Source of the DNA: Halostagnicola sp. A-GB9-2
GTDB lineage: Archaea; Halobacteriota; Halobacteria; Halobacteriales; Natrialbaceae
Direction: 5' to 3'
DNA: 64,000 nt
Assembly: GCF_030068615.1 (NCBI RefSeq)
Contig: NZ_JASJOC010000004.1
Location: 186,001 to 250,000 of the forward strand
Numbering within the stretch: position 1 is the first letter of the stretch; each line of letters starts with the position of its first letter. The notes beneath the pieces are model-generated. The model was given only the letters and a program-made list of their open reading frames with translations. It was not told where the DNA came from and ran no database searches. A program made the translations under genes and the position numbers. This document shows, in pieces, positions 18,458-26,833 of this stretch.

Positions 18458-19183
18458 ATGAGCGACTTCGACAAGGAAGCCGAGCGCGAGAAGCTTCGAG
18501 AGAAGTACGAGCGCGACAAACAGGAGCGGGAGGCGACCCAGCGGATGAGCGACCTCCTGCTCAAGGGGGCGCGGATGACCAACACCCACTGTAACACCTG
18601 CGGCGATCCGCTCTTCCAGCAGAACGGAACGACGTTCTGTCCGTCCTGTCACGGCACCGCCGAGGGCGTCGAGGCGTCCGTGGCCGACCAGTCGGCCGAA
18701 GAGGACGCTCGAGGAACTGACGCTTCGGATGGTCAGACGGCATCACCAGAATCGAATAGCGCTGACCCCGCTACCGCCGAAGGCGCATCCGGAACCGTCG
18801 ACGCTCCCGAATCCGGGCCCGAACCGACCGAATCGGTTTCGAACGACCGATCGACAGGGTCTCGAGCCACGCCCGCTCAACCGCGGAACGAACCGGAGCC
18901 GTCGAACGCGAACGAAACGGCCGCTCAGCCGTCCGACGCTCGAGATGAACCATTCGATCGGTCTCGAACCCCCTCTGGGGACCGGTCGAGTCGAGACCCT
19001 GCCGGCAACAGCCGTTCGTCTCCCGCCCCCGTCGACGGCGACCTCGAGGTCGCACAGGACGCACTGGTCGAGTCCCTCGAGCGATTCGCACGGAAAGCCG
19101 CCGAAACTGACGACCCGCGGTACGCCAAAGAGTGCCTCGAGGCCGCCCGCGAGGCGAGCGAGGCGTTGTCGGCGTTGCGGTAA
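18458..19183 (+). CDS. Zinc-ribbon protein of the Sjogren/scleroderma autoantigen-1 (p27) family
   Basis: A 241-residue protein. Residues 1-30 are a charged helix (KLREKYERDKQEREATQRM), residues 31-60 the zinc ribbon with CNTCGDPLF and CPSCHG (four cysteines), then about 110 disordered residues rich in Ser, Thr, Pro and Asp, and a C-terminal helical segment (AQDALVESLERFARKAAE). The N-terminal part is the archaeal counterpart of the eukaryotic autoantigen p27 family. Role unknown. The next gene, hef, is convergent with it. Confidence 0.8.
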   Translation: MSDFDKEAEREKLREKYERDKQEREATQRMSDLLLKGARMTNTHCNTCGDPLFQQNGTTFCPSCHGTAEGVEASVADQSAEEDARGTDASDGQTASPESNSADPATAEGASGTVDAPESGPEPTESVSNDRSTGSRATPAQPRNEPEPSNANETAAQPSDARDEPFDRSRTPSGDRSSRDPAGNSRSSPAPVDGDLEVAQDALVESLERFARKAAETDDPRYAKECLEAAREASEALSALR

Positions 19184-19209
19184 GGACCGTTCGACCCCTT
19201 CGGTCCCGG

Positions 19210-21708
19210 CTACTTCCCGGAACCGGTGTAGTCGCTCCCGATAACTTCCCGAATCCGTTCTGCGGTGACCGAGCCGACGCCGTCGGCCGCCTGAAGTTCG
19301 TCCTCGCTCGCGATCATCACCGCCTCGACGGTACCGAACTCCTCGAGTAAGGATCGCGCGGTCACCGGCCCGATTTCGGCGATCGAACCGACGACGTACT
19401 CCTGTTGCTCGGCCAGGGTCTTGCTCTGTTTCTCGCCGTGGACCGAGATTTCGCGACTCGAGGTCTCCTGTTCGCGTCCGGCGATGACGCCGAGTAGCTC
19501 CTCCGTGTCGGTTTCGTCTTCCGTTCTGAGAATGCTCACGCCAAAATCGACGGCGAGACTCGAGAGCGCGCCCCTGATGGCGTTCGGATGGATGTCGCGC
19601 TGTTCGTACAGCCCGTCGCCCTCGACGATCACGATCGGTCGGGAGTAGTGTCTGGCCATCGCGCCGACCTGCTCGAAGACCGACCGATCGCCGCCGACCA
19701 GCGAGTCCACGAAGTCGGCGACCGACTTTCGCTCGACGACGGCCCGATCCGAGAGGACGTAGTCGCCTACCTCGAGGGTCTCGAGGCGGATGTCGATCTC
19801 CTCGCGTTTGGAAAGCTCTCGAGCGATGTTAGCGTCCATCTCGCGTTGGTCGGCGACGATTTCGATCGCGTCTCCCTCCGCGTGTGGCTCGTGGGTTTCG
19901 ACCTCGTCTTCGGTCGATCCGTCCGCCTCGTTTCCGTCGCTGTCGTCGGCCGATTCGGCGTCGAACTCCTGCAATCCGGGCTGACCGGAAACCCCCCCAC
20001 TTCCACTGGAAGATGCGGCTTCATCGGGCGATTTTGTCGCACCAGTGTTCACTTCCGCTTCGCTTTCGATTCTACCACTATCGCTGGCCTCACTCCCCGT
20101 GCGTTCGCCGCCGCTCTCGAACGCGGCGAGCGATTGTTGGGCGTCGTCGAGTTCCTCCTCCAGGTTGTCGGCCATCCCTTTCAGTTCCCGTAATTCGTTC
20201 TCCATCTCCTTCTCTCGCCGCCTCGAGATCCAGAAGTACGCCTCGTCTCGGGTGTCTTCGGCCATCAGGACGACGACGCGACCTTCGGACTGGCGGCCGG
20301 TTCGACCCTTCCGCTGGATAGACCGAATCGCCGTCGGGACGGGCTCATAAAAGAGCACGAGGTCGACTTCGGGCACGTCCAGGCCCTCCTCAGCGACAGA
20401 GGTCGAAACCAGCACTTCGAACTCCCCGGCGCGGAAGTCGTTGAGCACGTCCTGCTGTTGGTTTTGGGTCATCCCGTCCGACCCTTCGCGGTCGCCCTGC
20501 CCGACGAAGCGCTTGGCGTCGAAGCTGTCGTTCAAAAAGTCCGTCAACGCCTCCGCGGTATCTCTCGATTCGGTAAAGACGATCACGCGCTCGCCGCCGT
20601 CGAGCCCCAGCGTTTCGGCCAGCAGCATCCGCGTCTTGCGATACTTGGGGTGGAGTTCGTCGTACTTTTCGGCCTTTCGCATCGACTCCCTGACCCGCGG
20701 ATCCGAGACAAGTCGCTGGCTCGCCTTCGAGGCACCGGAGGAGCGAGCCTGGTTTTTCTGTCGGTCGAAATACCGACGGAGCGCCTCCACACTCTGGGTC
20801 TCGACCAGCGTCACCGCCTGTCGAAGTTTCATCACCTCGGCGTGGACTGACATCCCTTTGAACCCTTCAGACTGGTCGTTGTTGATCAGCTCCTGTAACT
20901 CGGCACGCATCCGATTGAGGTCCTTTTGAGACTGATCTGGCTGGGTCGATTTTGCCACGCCGAGTTCCTTCAACTTCTCGAGGCGCTCTGTGATCACCTC
21001 GTTCAACGCGTCTCGAATTTCGATGACGTCTTCCGGGAGGTCGATCCGCTCCCACTCGACGTCGGTGTCGTGGGTGAACTCCGAGACGTCGGCGTCCTCC
21101 TCGGTCATCACCTCGACCTCGTGGAGCCCGAGGTTTTCACAGACCTCGAGGATGGCCTCCTCGTCGCCTCCCGGAGAAGCACTCATTCCCGTCACGAGCG
21201 GCTGGTCGGCGTCCGCGTGATAGCGCTCTGCAATGTAGTTGTAGGCGTAATCGCCGGTCGCCCGGTGGCACTCGTCGAAGGTGATGTGGGTAACCTCGGA
21301 AAGCGAGACGCGGCTCCCGACGAGGTCGTTCTCGATGACCTGCGGCGTCGCCATAATAATCGTCGACTCGTTCCAGAGTTCGGCGCGGTCCTCCGGGCTC
21401 ACGTCACCCGTGAAGACGACGATTTCCTCGTCGGGAATCTGCAACGCCTCGCGGTAGAACTCCGCGTGTTGCTGGACGAGGGGTTTCGTCGGCGCGAGCA
21501 TGAGCGACTTGCCGCCGGCCTCCTCGAGTCGCCGGGCGGTCACGAGCAGGCTCACCGTCGTCTTTCCCAGCCCGGTCGGGAGGCAGACGAGCGTGTGGTC
21601 GTTCGCCGCCGTTCCCGCGAGTTTCAGCTGGTAAAGTCGTCGCTCGAGAAAGTCGGGCGCAAGTAGGGGGTGGTCGATAGAGGGGATATCCTCGTCCGTC
21701 GCTGCCAT
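19210..21708 (-). CDS. hef: Hef helicase-nuclease
   Basis: An 832-residue fusion of an SF2 helicase and an XPF-type nuclease, the archaeal FANCM/XPF relative that processes stalled replication forks. Walker A PTGLGKTT near 45, DECH box near 150, SAS motif GMSASPGG, and motif VI QRKGRTGRQ near 470 define the helicase. After an acidic linker (about residues 530-620) the nuclease shows the ERKxxxD motif in VERKSVADFVDSL. Tandem helix-hairpin-helix elements close the protein (IGPVTARSLLEEFG and GVGSVTAERIRE). All key residues appear intact. Confidence 0.93.
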   Translation of the reverse strand: MAATDEDIPSIDHPLLAPDFLERRLYQLKLAGTAANDHTLVCLPTGLGKTTVSLLVTARRLEEAGGKSLMLAPTKPLVQQHAEFYREALQIPDEEIVVFTGDVSPEDRAELWNESTIIMATPQVIENDLVGSRVSLSEVTHITFDECHRATGDYAYNYIAERYHADADQPLVTGMSASPGGDEEAILEVCENLGLHEVEVMTEEDADVSEFTHDTDVEWERIDLPEDVIEIRDALNEVITERLEKLKELGVAKSTQPDQSQKDLNRMRAELQELINNDQSEGFKGMSVHAEVMKLRQAVTLVETQSVEALRRYFDRQKNQARSSGASKASQRLVSDPRVRESMRKAEKYDELHPKYRKTRMLLAETLGLDGGERVIVFTESRDTAEALTDFLNDSFDAKRFVGQGDREGSDGMTQNQQQDVLNDFRAGEFEVLVSTSVAEEGLDVPEVDLVLFYEPVPTAIRSIQRKGRTGRQSEGRVVVLMAEDTRDEAYFWISRRREKEMENELRELKGMADNLEEELDDAQQSLAAFESGGERTGSEASDSGRIESEAEVNTGATKSPDEAASSSGSGGVSGQPGLQEFDAESADDSDGNEADGSTEDEVETHEPHAEGDAIEIVADQREMDANIARELSKREEIDIRLETLEVGDYVLSDRAVVERKSVADFVDSLVGGDRSVFEQVGAMARHYSRPIVIVEGDGLYEQRDIHPNAIRGALSSLAVDFGVSILRTEDETDTEELLGVIAGREQETSSREISVHGEKQSKTLAEQQEYVVGSIAEIGPVTARSLLEEFGTVEAVMIASEDELQAADGVGSVTAERIREVIGSDYTGSGK

Positions 21709-21849
21709 TGCCGGCGGTTCGACGCGGCCGCGGTTAAGGTTTGAGAAAGCGCGGTGGAAGTAGTCACAATAGGCGGAAACGCAGCAAAAGCGGTTGGTCG
21801 ACGCTCAAGTTCGGGCACCGTGACGATATTCAGTTCCTTCGATCGTCGC

Positions 21850-21918
21850 TCACTCCAGCGGTTTGACGCCCGTCATTTCAGCGGTTGGACACCCGTCACT
21901 CCGGCGGTTGGACAGTCG
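21850..21918. repeat. Three tandem 23-base repeats across the end of the HTTM gene
   Basis: Three copies of a 23-base unit at 21850-21872, 21873-21895 and 21896-21918, sharing the core CAGCGGTTGGAC/CGGCGGTTGGAC with a few differences. The last copy holds the stop codon and final codons of the leftward HTTM gene; the other two lie just past its stop. Confidence 0.85.
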
Positions 21919-23557
21919 CCGGTTCGTTGTCGCCACACCCGTGGCGGTAGAACTCCGTGTATTCCCGGTCGCGATCGCCGGGCGTATCGATCGTCTCGTG
22001 GGTGATGTCCTCTTCGACGACGTACATGTTCAGGCGAACGAGCTCCTCGTCGTGTTCTCCGGCCCACTGCTCGCAGATACTGTCGGCCAACGTTCCGGGA
22101 ACGTCGTTGCCGCCGTAGCCGCCGCGGCGGACGCTGTTCATGTAGAAGCGCTCGCGGTAGGTGTCGTACTGCAGTTGTAACTCGTCGTGGGGACGATCGT
22201 AGGCCAGCGGCCGTTCGTTGTAGACGTCGACCAGCTCGCCGCTCTCGGTTTCGGCGGGGAAGACGTAGTACCGGTCGGTCGTCCGCGGATCCGGGCCGGC
22301 GAAGACACCCCAACCCACCGGTTGGTCAATTCCCAAACTCGAGGCGACCGTCTCGACCTGCGCGACGCCTCGGTGCTCCTCGAGGGTCTCGTGAACCGAT
22401 CCTTCGATTCGTTCCTCGAACTCCTGATCGCTCTCGACGTCGAGTGCGGCCCCGCCGACGTTGACCGCCAGTACGGTAGCGACGAACAGGACGGTGACGA
22501 CGACGACCCCCAGCGAAAGGCTGTACGCGCGCCCGCTGGCGAGGCTGAGTCGTTTCCGCTCGTCGGCGAATCCGGAATTGGGAACTCGCCCTGCGATCCC
22601 CTCGAGACGCCGGGTCGCTCGAGCGGCGATATCGGGAACGCCGGTTCCCAACCGGGTCGCTACCGCGCCCAGATCGTCCCAGAACTGCGCTTGCAAGAAG
22701 AGGAGGACGCCGGCGATCGAGACGTAGGAGAACGCGCCGATACGAACCGTCAGCGCGAACGAAAGGTGGCCCGCGACGAACATCCCGGCCAGCAGCATCC
22801 GTGGACGACCTCGTAGTACCAACAGGAGCGGCGAGCAGACGAGCATGAGGAACCAGAGCAAGCCGCCGTACTCGAGCAGGACTGGGAACTGGCGAACGGT
22901 GTCGCCCAGCAGGAACGTCATCTCGTCGAGGCCGAGCACAAGCGGCGCGGCGTCCCCGCTCGTCCAGACGTCGGATCGGGATTTGATCAGCCCGTTCGTG
23001 AAGTACATGTAGACCATCTGGCCCAGTATCAACGCCGAGGCGACGCTCGCGACGGCGGTTCTGGGTTCCCGGTCGGCGTGGACGGCGTCGATCGACCACC
23101 GCTCGCCCAGCGGGAGGAAGATGGCCCAAAACGCCAGAAGTCGAAACAGCGTGTCCGCGTAACTCAACACGAACGGGTTGTGGTTGTCCAGCGAGATGAT
23201 GAACAGAAATGTTAGCACCGCCGCAAGGCGCGTTTTGTAGCCGACGATCAACAGGATCGCGATCAGCCCCTGCAGGACGAACAGCCCCGCGATCAGGGTC
23301 GGATCCGTCGTCAGGTGGTAGATCGAGAACGGGTACGTTGTGGCTGTCTCGAGGACGAGCGATTGCGGGACGACGCGGCCGTCGGTGTAGAAGTACCCGA
23401 AGTTTCGCGCCCGGAGGAACAGATCGGCGAGGACGAGGAGGCCGATACTCACGCGAAAGACCGCGAGCGTTCGCGCGTCGATTCGAACGCCGTCACGGAG
23501 GCGACTTCGAAGCCGGCTACCCGACTCGCGGAGGGAGGTGATTGTCGTGGGACCCAT
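21896..23557 (-). CDS. HTTM-domain membrane protein (gamma-carboxylase-like)
   Basis: A 553-residue membrane protein. Residues about 25-330 carry several hydrophobic helices with the HTTM layout (RIDARTLAVFRVSIGLLVLADL, then the FYTDGRVVP loop and later YMYFTNGLIKSRSDVWTSGDA), related to the membrane part of vitamin-K-dependent gamma-carboxylase. Another hydrophobic stretch lies near 400, and the C-terminal 130 residues form a soluble acidic domain with two cysteines. No carboxylation system is known in haloarchaea, so function is unknown. The ATG at 23557 is preferred; upstream codons in the frame look non-coding. Confidence 0.8.
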   Translation of the reverse strand: MGPTTITSLRESGSRLRSRLRDGVRIDARTLAVFRVSIGLLVLADLFLRARNFGYFYTDGRVVPQSLVLETATTYPFSIYHLTTDPTLIAGLFVLQGLIAILLIVGYKTRLAAVLTFLFIISLDNHNPFVLSYADTLFRLLAFWAIFLPLGERWSIDAVHADREPRTAVASVASALILGQMVYMYFTNGLIKSRSDVWTSGDAAPLVLGLDEMTFLLGDTVRQFPVLLEYGGLLWFLMLVCSPLLLVLRGRPRMLLAGMFVAGHLSFALTVRIGAFSYVSIAGVLLFLQAQFWDDLGAVATRLGTGVPDIAARATRRLEGIAGRVPNSGFADERKRLSLASGRAYSLSLGVVVVTVLFVATVLAVNVGGAALDVESDQEFEERIEGSVHETLEEHRGVAQVETVASSLGIDQPVGWGVFAGPDPRTTDRYYVFPAETESGELVDVYNERPLAYDRPHDELQLQYDTYRERFYMNSVRRGGYGGNDVPGTLADSICEQWAGEHDEELVRLNMYVVEEDITHETIDTPGDRDREYTEFYRHGCGDNEPATVQPPE

Positions 23558-23616
23558 CTGTCGTCGTGATTCTACAGTAACGGTATAGGTTTTTCTACTG
23601 AAACGACGGTTCGGCG

Positions 23617-23733
23617 ATGCGTCGTCGGCAGACGAGACGTTTCGAGTTCGATGCTCGAGTCGCCGTGCTCCTCGGTTGGATCGTCTTTGCGACGTGGTTT
23701 GGCTATCGGCGGTTCCGGGCGACTGACTTGTAG
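23617..23733 (+). CDS. Possible small single-helix membrane protein
   Basis: An ATG-started frame of 38 residues, MRRRQTRRFEF followed by one hydrophobic helix (VAVLLGWIVFATWFGY) and a basic end. The arginine-rich N-terminus and helix suggest an inner-facing N-terminus by the positive-inside rule. It sits between the divergent HTTM start and the convergent dolichol kinase-like gene. Support is limited to composition and codon use. Confidence 0.4.
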   Translation: MRRRQTRRFEFDARVAVLLGWIVFATWFGYRRFRATDL

Positions 23734-23772
23734 CTGGCACCTCGCTGAAACCCCCGACGAAAGCAACACCGA

Positions 23773-24363
23773 TCAGAACGGTGTGAACTCGAGAACCAGA
23801 TACCCCAACAACCCGGCGTAGATCGGGATCGTGAGGTTGTCGTCGACGACGAAATCGCCGATTTTCACCGTAATACAGTCGGCGACCATTGCACCGATCG
23901 CCGCCGCAACCGCGACCTCGGGGTGTTCGCGCAGGAACGGCAAGGCGAGCAGAAAGCTCACGACGAACATCGTCGCGAACACTTTCGGACTCTTGTATCG
24001 CCGGAGGGAGTTGTCCGAAACCGCGCCGCTTACCGGATCGCCGATCGCGAGCATCAACATCGCCGGGAGGGCGATTTCGGACGGGAACGCGAGCACGGCG
24101 ACGGTCATCGAGACCATGTAGTAGCCGTAGCCGGCGAACTGGTCCTGTTCGTACTCTCGAGTGAGTTTATCGTAGAGCGACAACTCGAGGCCGGCCCTGA
24201 GTCGGAGGAACTCGAGGCCGATGGTCCCGACCGCGAGGACGACCATCAAGATTTGAAAACGGTCCCACGTCAATCCGAGATCGAGATAGGATGCGAGCAG
24301 GTAGAGAGCGACCAGTCCGGCACCGCTCGAGTGGACCAGTCGTCGCTTGAGTTCGTCGGCCAT
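23773..24363 (-). CDS. Dolichol kinase-like membrane protein
   Basis: A 196-residue integral membrane protein with about six hydrophobic helices. It begins MADELKRRLVHSSGAGLVALYLL, and contains the family motif IGDPVSGAVSD and a later MVADCITVKIGDFVVDDN, the conserved acidic pair of the SEC59/CTP-dependent polyprenol kinase superfamily. In haloarchaea such proteins are thought to phosphorylate dolichol for N-glycosylation; related phytol kinases recycle isoprenoids. The exact substrate is inferred only. Confidence 0.8.
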   Translation of the reverse strand: MADELKRRLVHSSGAGLVALYLLASYLDLGLTWDRFQILMVVLAVGTIGLEFLRLRAGLELSLYDKLTREYEQDQFAGYGYYMVSMTVAVLAFPSEIALPAMLMLAIGDPVSGAVSDNSLRRYKSPKVFATMFVVSFLLALPFLREHPEVAVAAAIGAMVADCITVKIGDFVVDDNLTIPIYAGLLGYLVLEFTPF

Positions 24364-24531
24364 CCCGTGAGTCCTCGAAGTACGTGACCTTCAGTTCGTC
24401 GGATTACTCTCCGCGCGGGCGCTCGTCGGTAACTTACGGCCCGGAGACGCCGAGGCGGACGCAGAACCGTCTCGTTCGACACGTTGCGACTGCCGGGCTA
24501 TCATCTTTGCTTGCCGGATCGTACGTATGGT

Positions 24532-25017
24532 ATGGGATCACGCTCTCTCGCACTCGAGCACTCGAACGTCGGGGAGGGGCCGGATCCGGTGTCGGTGGCC
24601 GAACTCGCCTCGGACACGGCGTTTCTCGTCCTCCTGTTGATGCAGAGTCATCGGAGCGGAACCTGTCGCCAGCAGGTTCGCAAGATCGCGGCCGAGTACG
24701 ACGAGTTTCGGCGGCGAGACGCTACGGTTGCGGCTGTGGTTCCGGGAACGCACCCGAAAGTCCGGTCCTGGCGACGACTCGTGGACCCGCCGTTTCCGAT
24801 TTTGGCGGACGACGACGGTGTCGTCCGAGAGGAGTTTCACCAACCGACGCAGTACGGAACGATCGGTCGGTTCGTCGCGTCGATCGGACGCGTTCCCGTG
24901 ACGCTCGTTCTGGACTGTCGCGACGGAGACCCGTCGGTCGTCTACAGCTACGAGGGCCAGACGTCCTTGGACCGTCCGTTGCCGGTCGATATCCTCGCGG
25001 CGATCGACGAACTGTGA
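24532..25017 (+). CDS. Peroxiredoxin-like (AhpC/TSA) thioredoxin-fold protein
   Basis: A 161-residue protein. LVLLLMQSHRSGTCRQQVRKI aligns with the strand, loop and helix that hold the peroxidatic cysteine of peroxiredoxins (here in GTC), though the usual Thr-Pro before it is not present. Later features are the strand ATVAAVVPGTHP, PFPILADDDGVV (the typical LxxDxxG turn) and GRVPVTLVLD. A second cysteine (VLDC) could act as resolving residue. ATG 24532 is the likely start; the frame is open further upstream without family resemblance. Confidence 0.7.
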   Translation: MGSRSLALEHSNVGEGPDPVSVAELASDTAFLVLLLMQSHRSGTCRQQVRKIAAEYDEFRRRDATVAAVVPGTHPKVRSWRRLVDPPFPILADDDGVVREEFHQPTQYGTIGRFVASIGRVPVTLVLDCRDGDPSVVYSYEGQTSLDRPLPVDILAAIDEL

Positions 25018-25126
25018 GAACGAATCGAGCACTCGAACTGGGGCGTCTCGAGCGAAACCGGCGTAGTAAACCGGTTTGATTCCGAGCTAGCTGACCAATA
25101 CGAGACAGTTTTCGACGCCCGTCTTG

Positions 25127-25161
25127 TTACTACGGTTGTAGTAATTACTATTCCTATAGTA
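25127..25161. promoter_or_regulatory. Four alternating TACTAY half-sites upstream of gntP
   Basis: Two perfect inverted repeats lie next to each other: TTACTAC-GGTT-GTAGTAA (25127-25144) and TACTAT-TCCT-ATAGTA (25146-25161). Both have four-base spacers and the same half-site, TACTAC or TACTAT. They end about 35 bases before a TATA-like element at 25197, the normal place for an archaeal activator or repressor site. Confidence 0.6.
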
Positions 25162-25196
25162 GACTGGTTTGAAACAACACTTGGCACTTGATCGCC

Positions 25197-25250
25197 TATA
25201 AATTTAATATTTGAAAATTTGCTGTTGTTTACTTATCGATTAATATAATA
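25197..25250 (+). promoter_or_regulatory. AT-rich promoter region of gntP
   Basis: Two TATA-like elements are present, TATAAATTTA at 25197-25206 and TAATATAATA at 25241-25250. The second would place the transcript start about 13 bases before the ATG at 25283, the first about 55-60 bases before it. The stretch is far richer in A and T than its surroundings. Confidence 0.45.
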
Positions 25251-25282
25251 CGCTCTGTCAGGGTAGATAATCTGTAGCATAT

Positions 25283-26707
25283 ATGGCAATTGCTAACCCA
25301 CTGATAGTATTCGCAATCGGATTAGTCGCGGTTATCGCGCTACTCGTCTGGTTGAAATTACCCGCGGTTATCGGGCTCGTTGTCGCCTCCTTTATCGTCG
25401 GCGCTGCGACGGCATCGGTACCGATCGGTGACGTTCCCGAAGAGATTGCCGCCGGATTCGGTGACACGATGGTCGGGATCGGTATTCCCATCTTGATGGC
25501 AGCGGTTATCGGAAAGGGAATGATGGAAAGTGGTGCGGCAGAACGCATCGTTCGGTCGTTTCAGTCGGTGACAGGCGAAGATCGGTCCTACCTCGCCCTG
25601 TGGGGGAGCAGTAGCGCGCTGTCGATCCCCGTCTTCTTCGAGAACGTCTTCTACCTGATGGCGCCGTTGGCTCGCTCGATGCGAGCCCGAACCGGGCGCG
25701 ACTACGCGCTGTTCCTCTGTGTGGTCGGTGCCGGTGCGGCGACGACTCACGTGTTCGTCCCGCCGACGCCGGGCCCGCTGGCGGTTGCGGGAGAACTCGG
25801 CGACGCGGTCGACCTCGGCGCGATGATGCTCGGGGGCGTCCTCGTCGCGGTACCGACCGCCGCCGTGTCCGGAATCCTCTACGGCAAGTGGATCAACAGC
25901 CAACTCGACGACATCCCGCTACGCGAGACGATGGGATCGACCGCCGAGGAAGTTCACGAGATGGCGGACCGTCCAGCCAGCACCCTTCCCGGAATGTTCG
26001 AAGCGTTGCTCCCGATTCTGCTCACCGTCGTTCTGGTCGCCACGAACACCACGGTGGACTTCATGGTCGACCTGGCCGCCGACGGGGTCTCTCCCTTCGC
26101 CGGCATTCAGGGGCCGCTCGAGTCGTTCGCCCCCGTCGCGAGTTTTATCGGCGACCCCAACTTCGCGCTGACCGTCGCGGCGCTGGCCGCCGCCGTGACG
26201 TACCTTCGCGTTCGCGAGATCAGTCAGGAAATCTGGACCGACGAACTGGTCGAATCGCTCAAAAGCGGCGCGCACATCGCCGCGATCACCGCCTCCGGCG
26301 GGGCGTTCGGCGGGTTGCTCGCGGCCTCGGGTATCGGCGAGTACATCACGGATCTGGTCACCGTCGGATCGGGTGGCGGCGTGATGGTCCTTGTCTCGGC
26401 GTGGCTCATCGCCGCCGCGATCCGCATCGCGCAGGGCTCTGCGACCGTTGCGATGATCACGACCGCAGGGATCATGGCGCCGCAGGTTCCCGACCTCGCG
26501 GTCCACCCGGTCTACCTCGCGCTGATAATCGGGGCCGGCGGCAACATCTTCTCGTGGTTCAACGACAGCGGATTCTGGATGGTCAAGGAGATCGGCGGAC
26601 TCACGCAGGCCGAGACGCTCAAGATCTGGACGGCGCTCACGACGATCATTTCGGTTACGGGGTTCCTCATCATCGTCACCGTCGCGTCGGTTCTGCCGCT
26701 TTCCTGA
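25283..26707 (+). CDS. GntP-family gluconate-type permease
   Basis: A 474-residue membrane protein with about 12-14 hydrophobic helices. It has the GntP family features: IPILMAAVIGKGMMESGAAERIV, the LSIPVFFENVFYLMAPLA region, HVFVPPTPGPLAVAG (conserved prolines) and RIAQGSATVAMITTAG near the C-terminus. The family imports gluconate, glycerate or related hydroxy acids with protons. No sugar-acid enzyme is adjacent, so the substrate is open. It is monocistronic by position, with a T-run after its stop and an unusual operator array ahead. Confidence 0.9.
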   Translation: MAIANPLIVFAIGLVAVIALLVWLKLPAVIGLVVASFIVGAATASVPIGDVPEEIAAGFGDTMVGIGIPILMAAVIGKGMMESGAAERIVRSFQSVTGEDRSYLALWGSSSALSIPVFFENVFYLMAPLARSMRARTGRDYALFLCVVGAGAATTHVFVPPTPGPLAVAGELGDAVDLGAMMLGGVLVAVPTAAVSGILYGKWINSQLDDIPLRETMGSTAEEVHEMADRPASTLPGMFEALLPILLTVVLVATNTTVDFMVDLAADGVSPFAGIQGPLESFAPVASFIGDPNFALTVAALAAAVTYLRVREISQEIWTDELVESLKSGAHIAAITASGGAFGGLLAASGIGEYITDLVTVGSGGGVMVLVSAWLIAAAIRIAQGSATVAMITTAGIMAPQVPDLAVHPVYLALIIGAGGNIFSWFNDSGFWMVKEIGGLTQAETLKIWTALTTIISVTGFLIIVTVASVLPLS

Positions 26708-26738
26708 CCTGATCGGATCGTTCCCCCCTTTTCGATCG

Positions 26739-26745
26739 TTTTTTT
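26739..26745 (+). terminator. T-run after gntP
   Basis: Seven consecutive T lie 32 bases past the gntP stop, preceded by a shorter CCCTTTT run. This is the usual form of an archaeal intrinsic terminator. Confidence 0.55.
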
Positions 26746-26833
26746 CGAACGTACCCTATTCTGGGAACGGATCCGCCTGTGAGCCCGTACGGTGTTCAAA
26801 AAAGCGGTTCAGAGACAGCCGCAGGCGCGACGG

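Noticed and set aside
21850-21918. Possible short CRISPR array
   Set aside because: The three 23-base units are directly tandem with no spacers.
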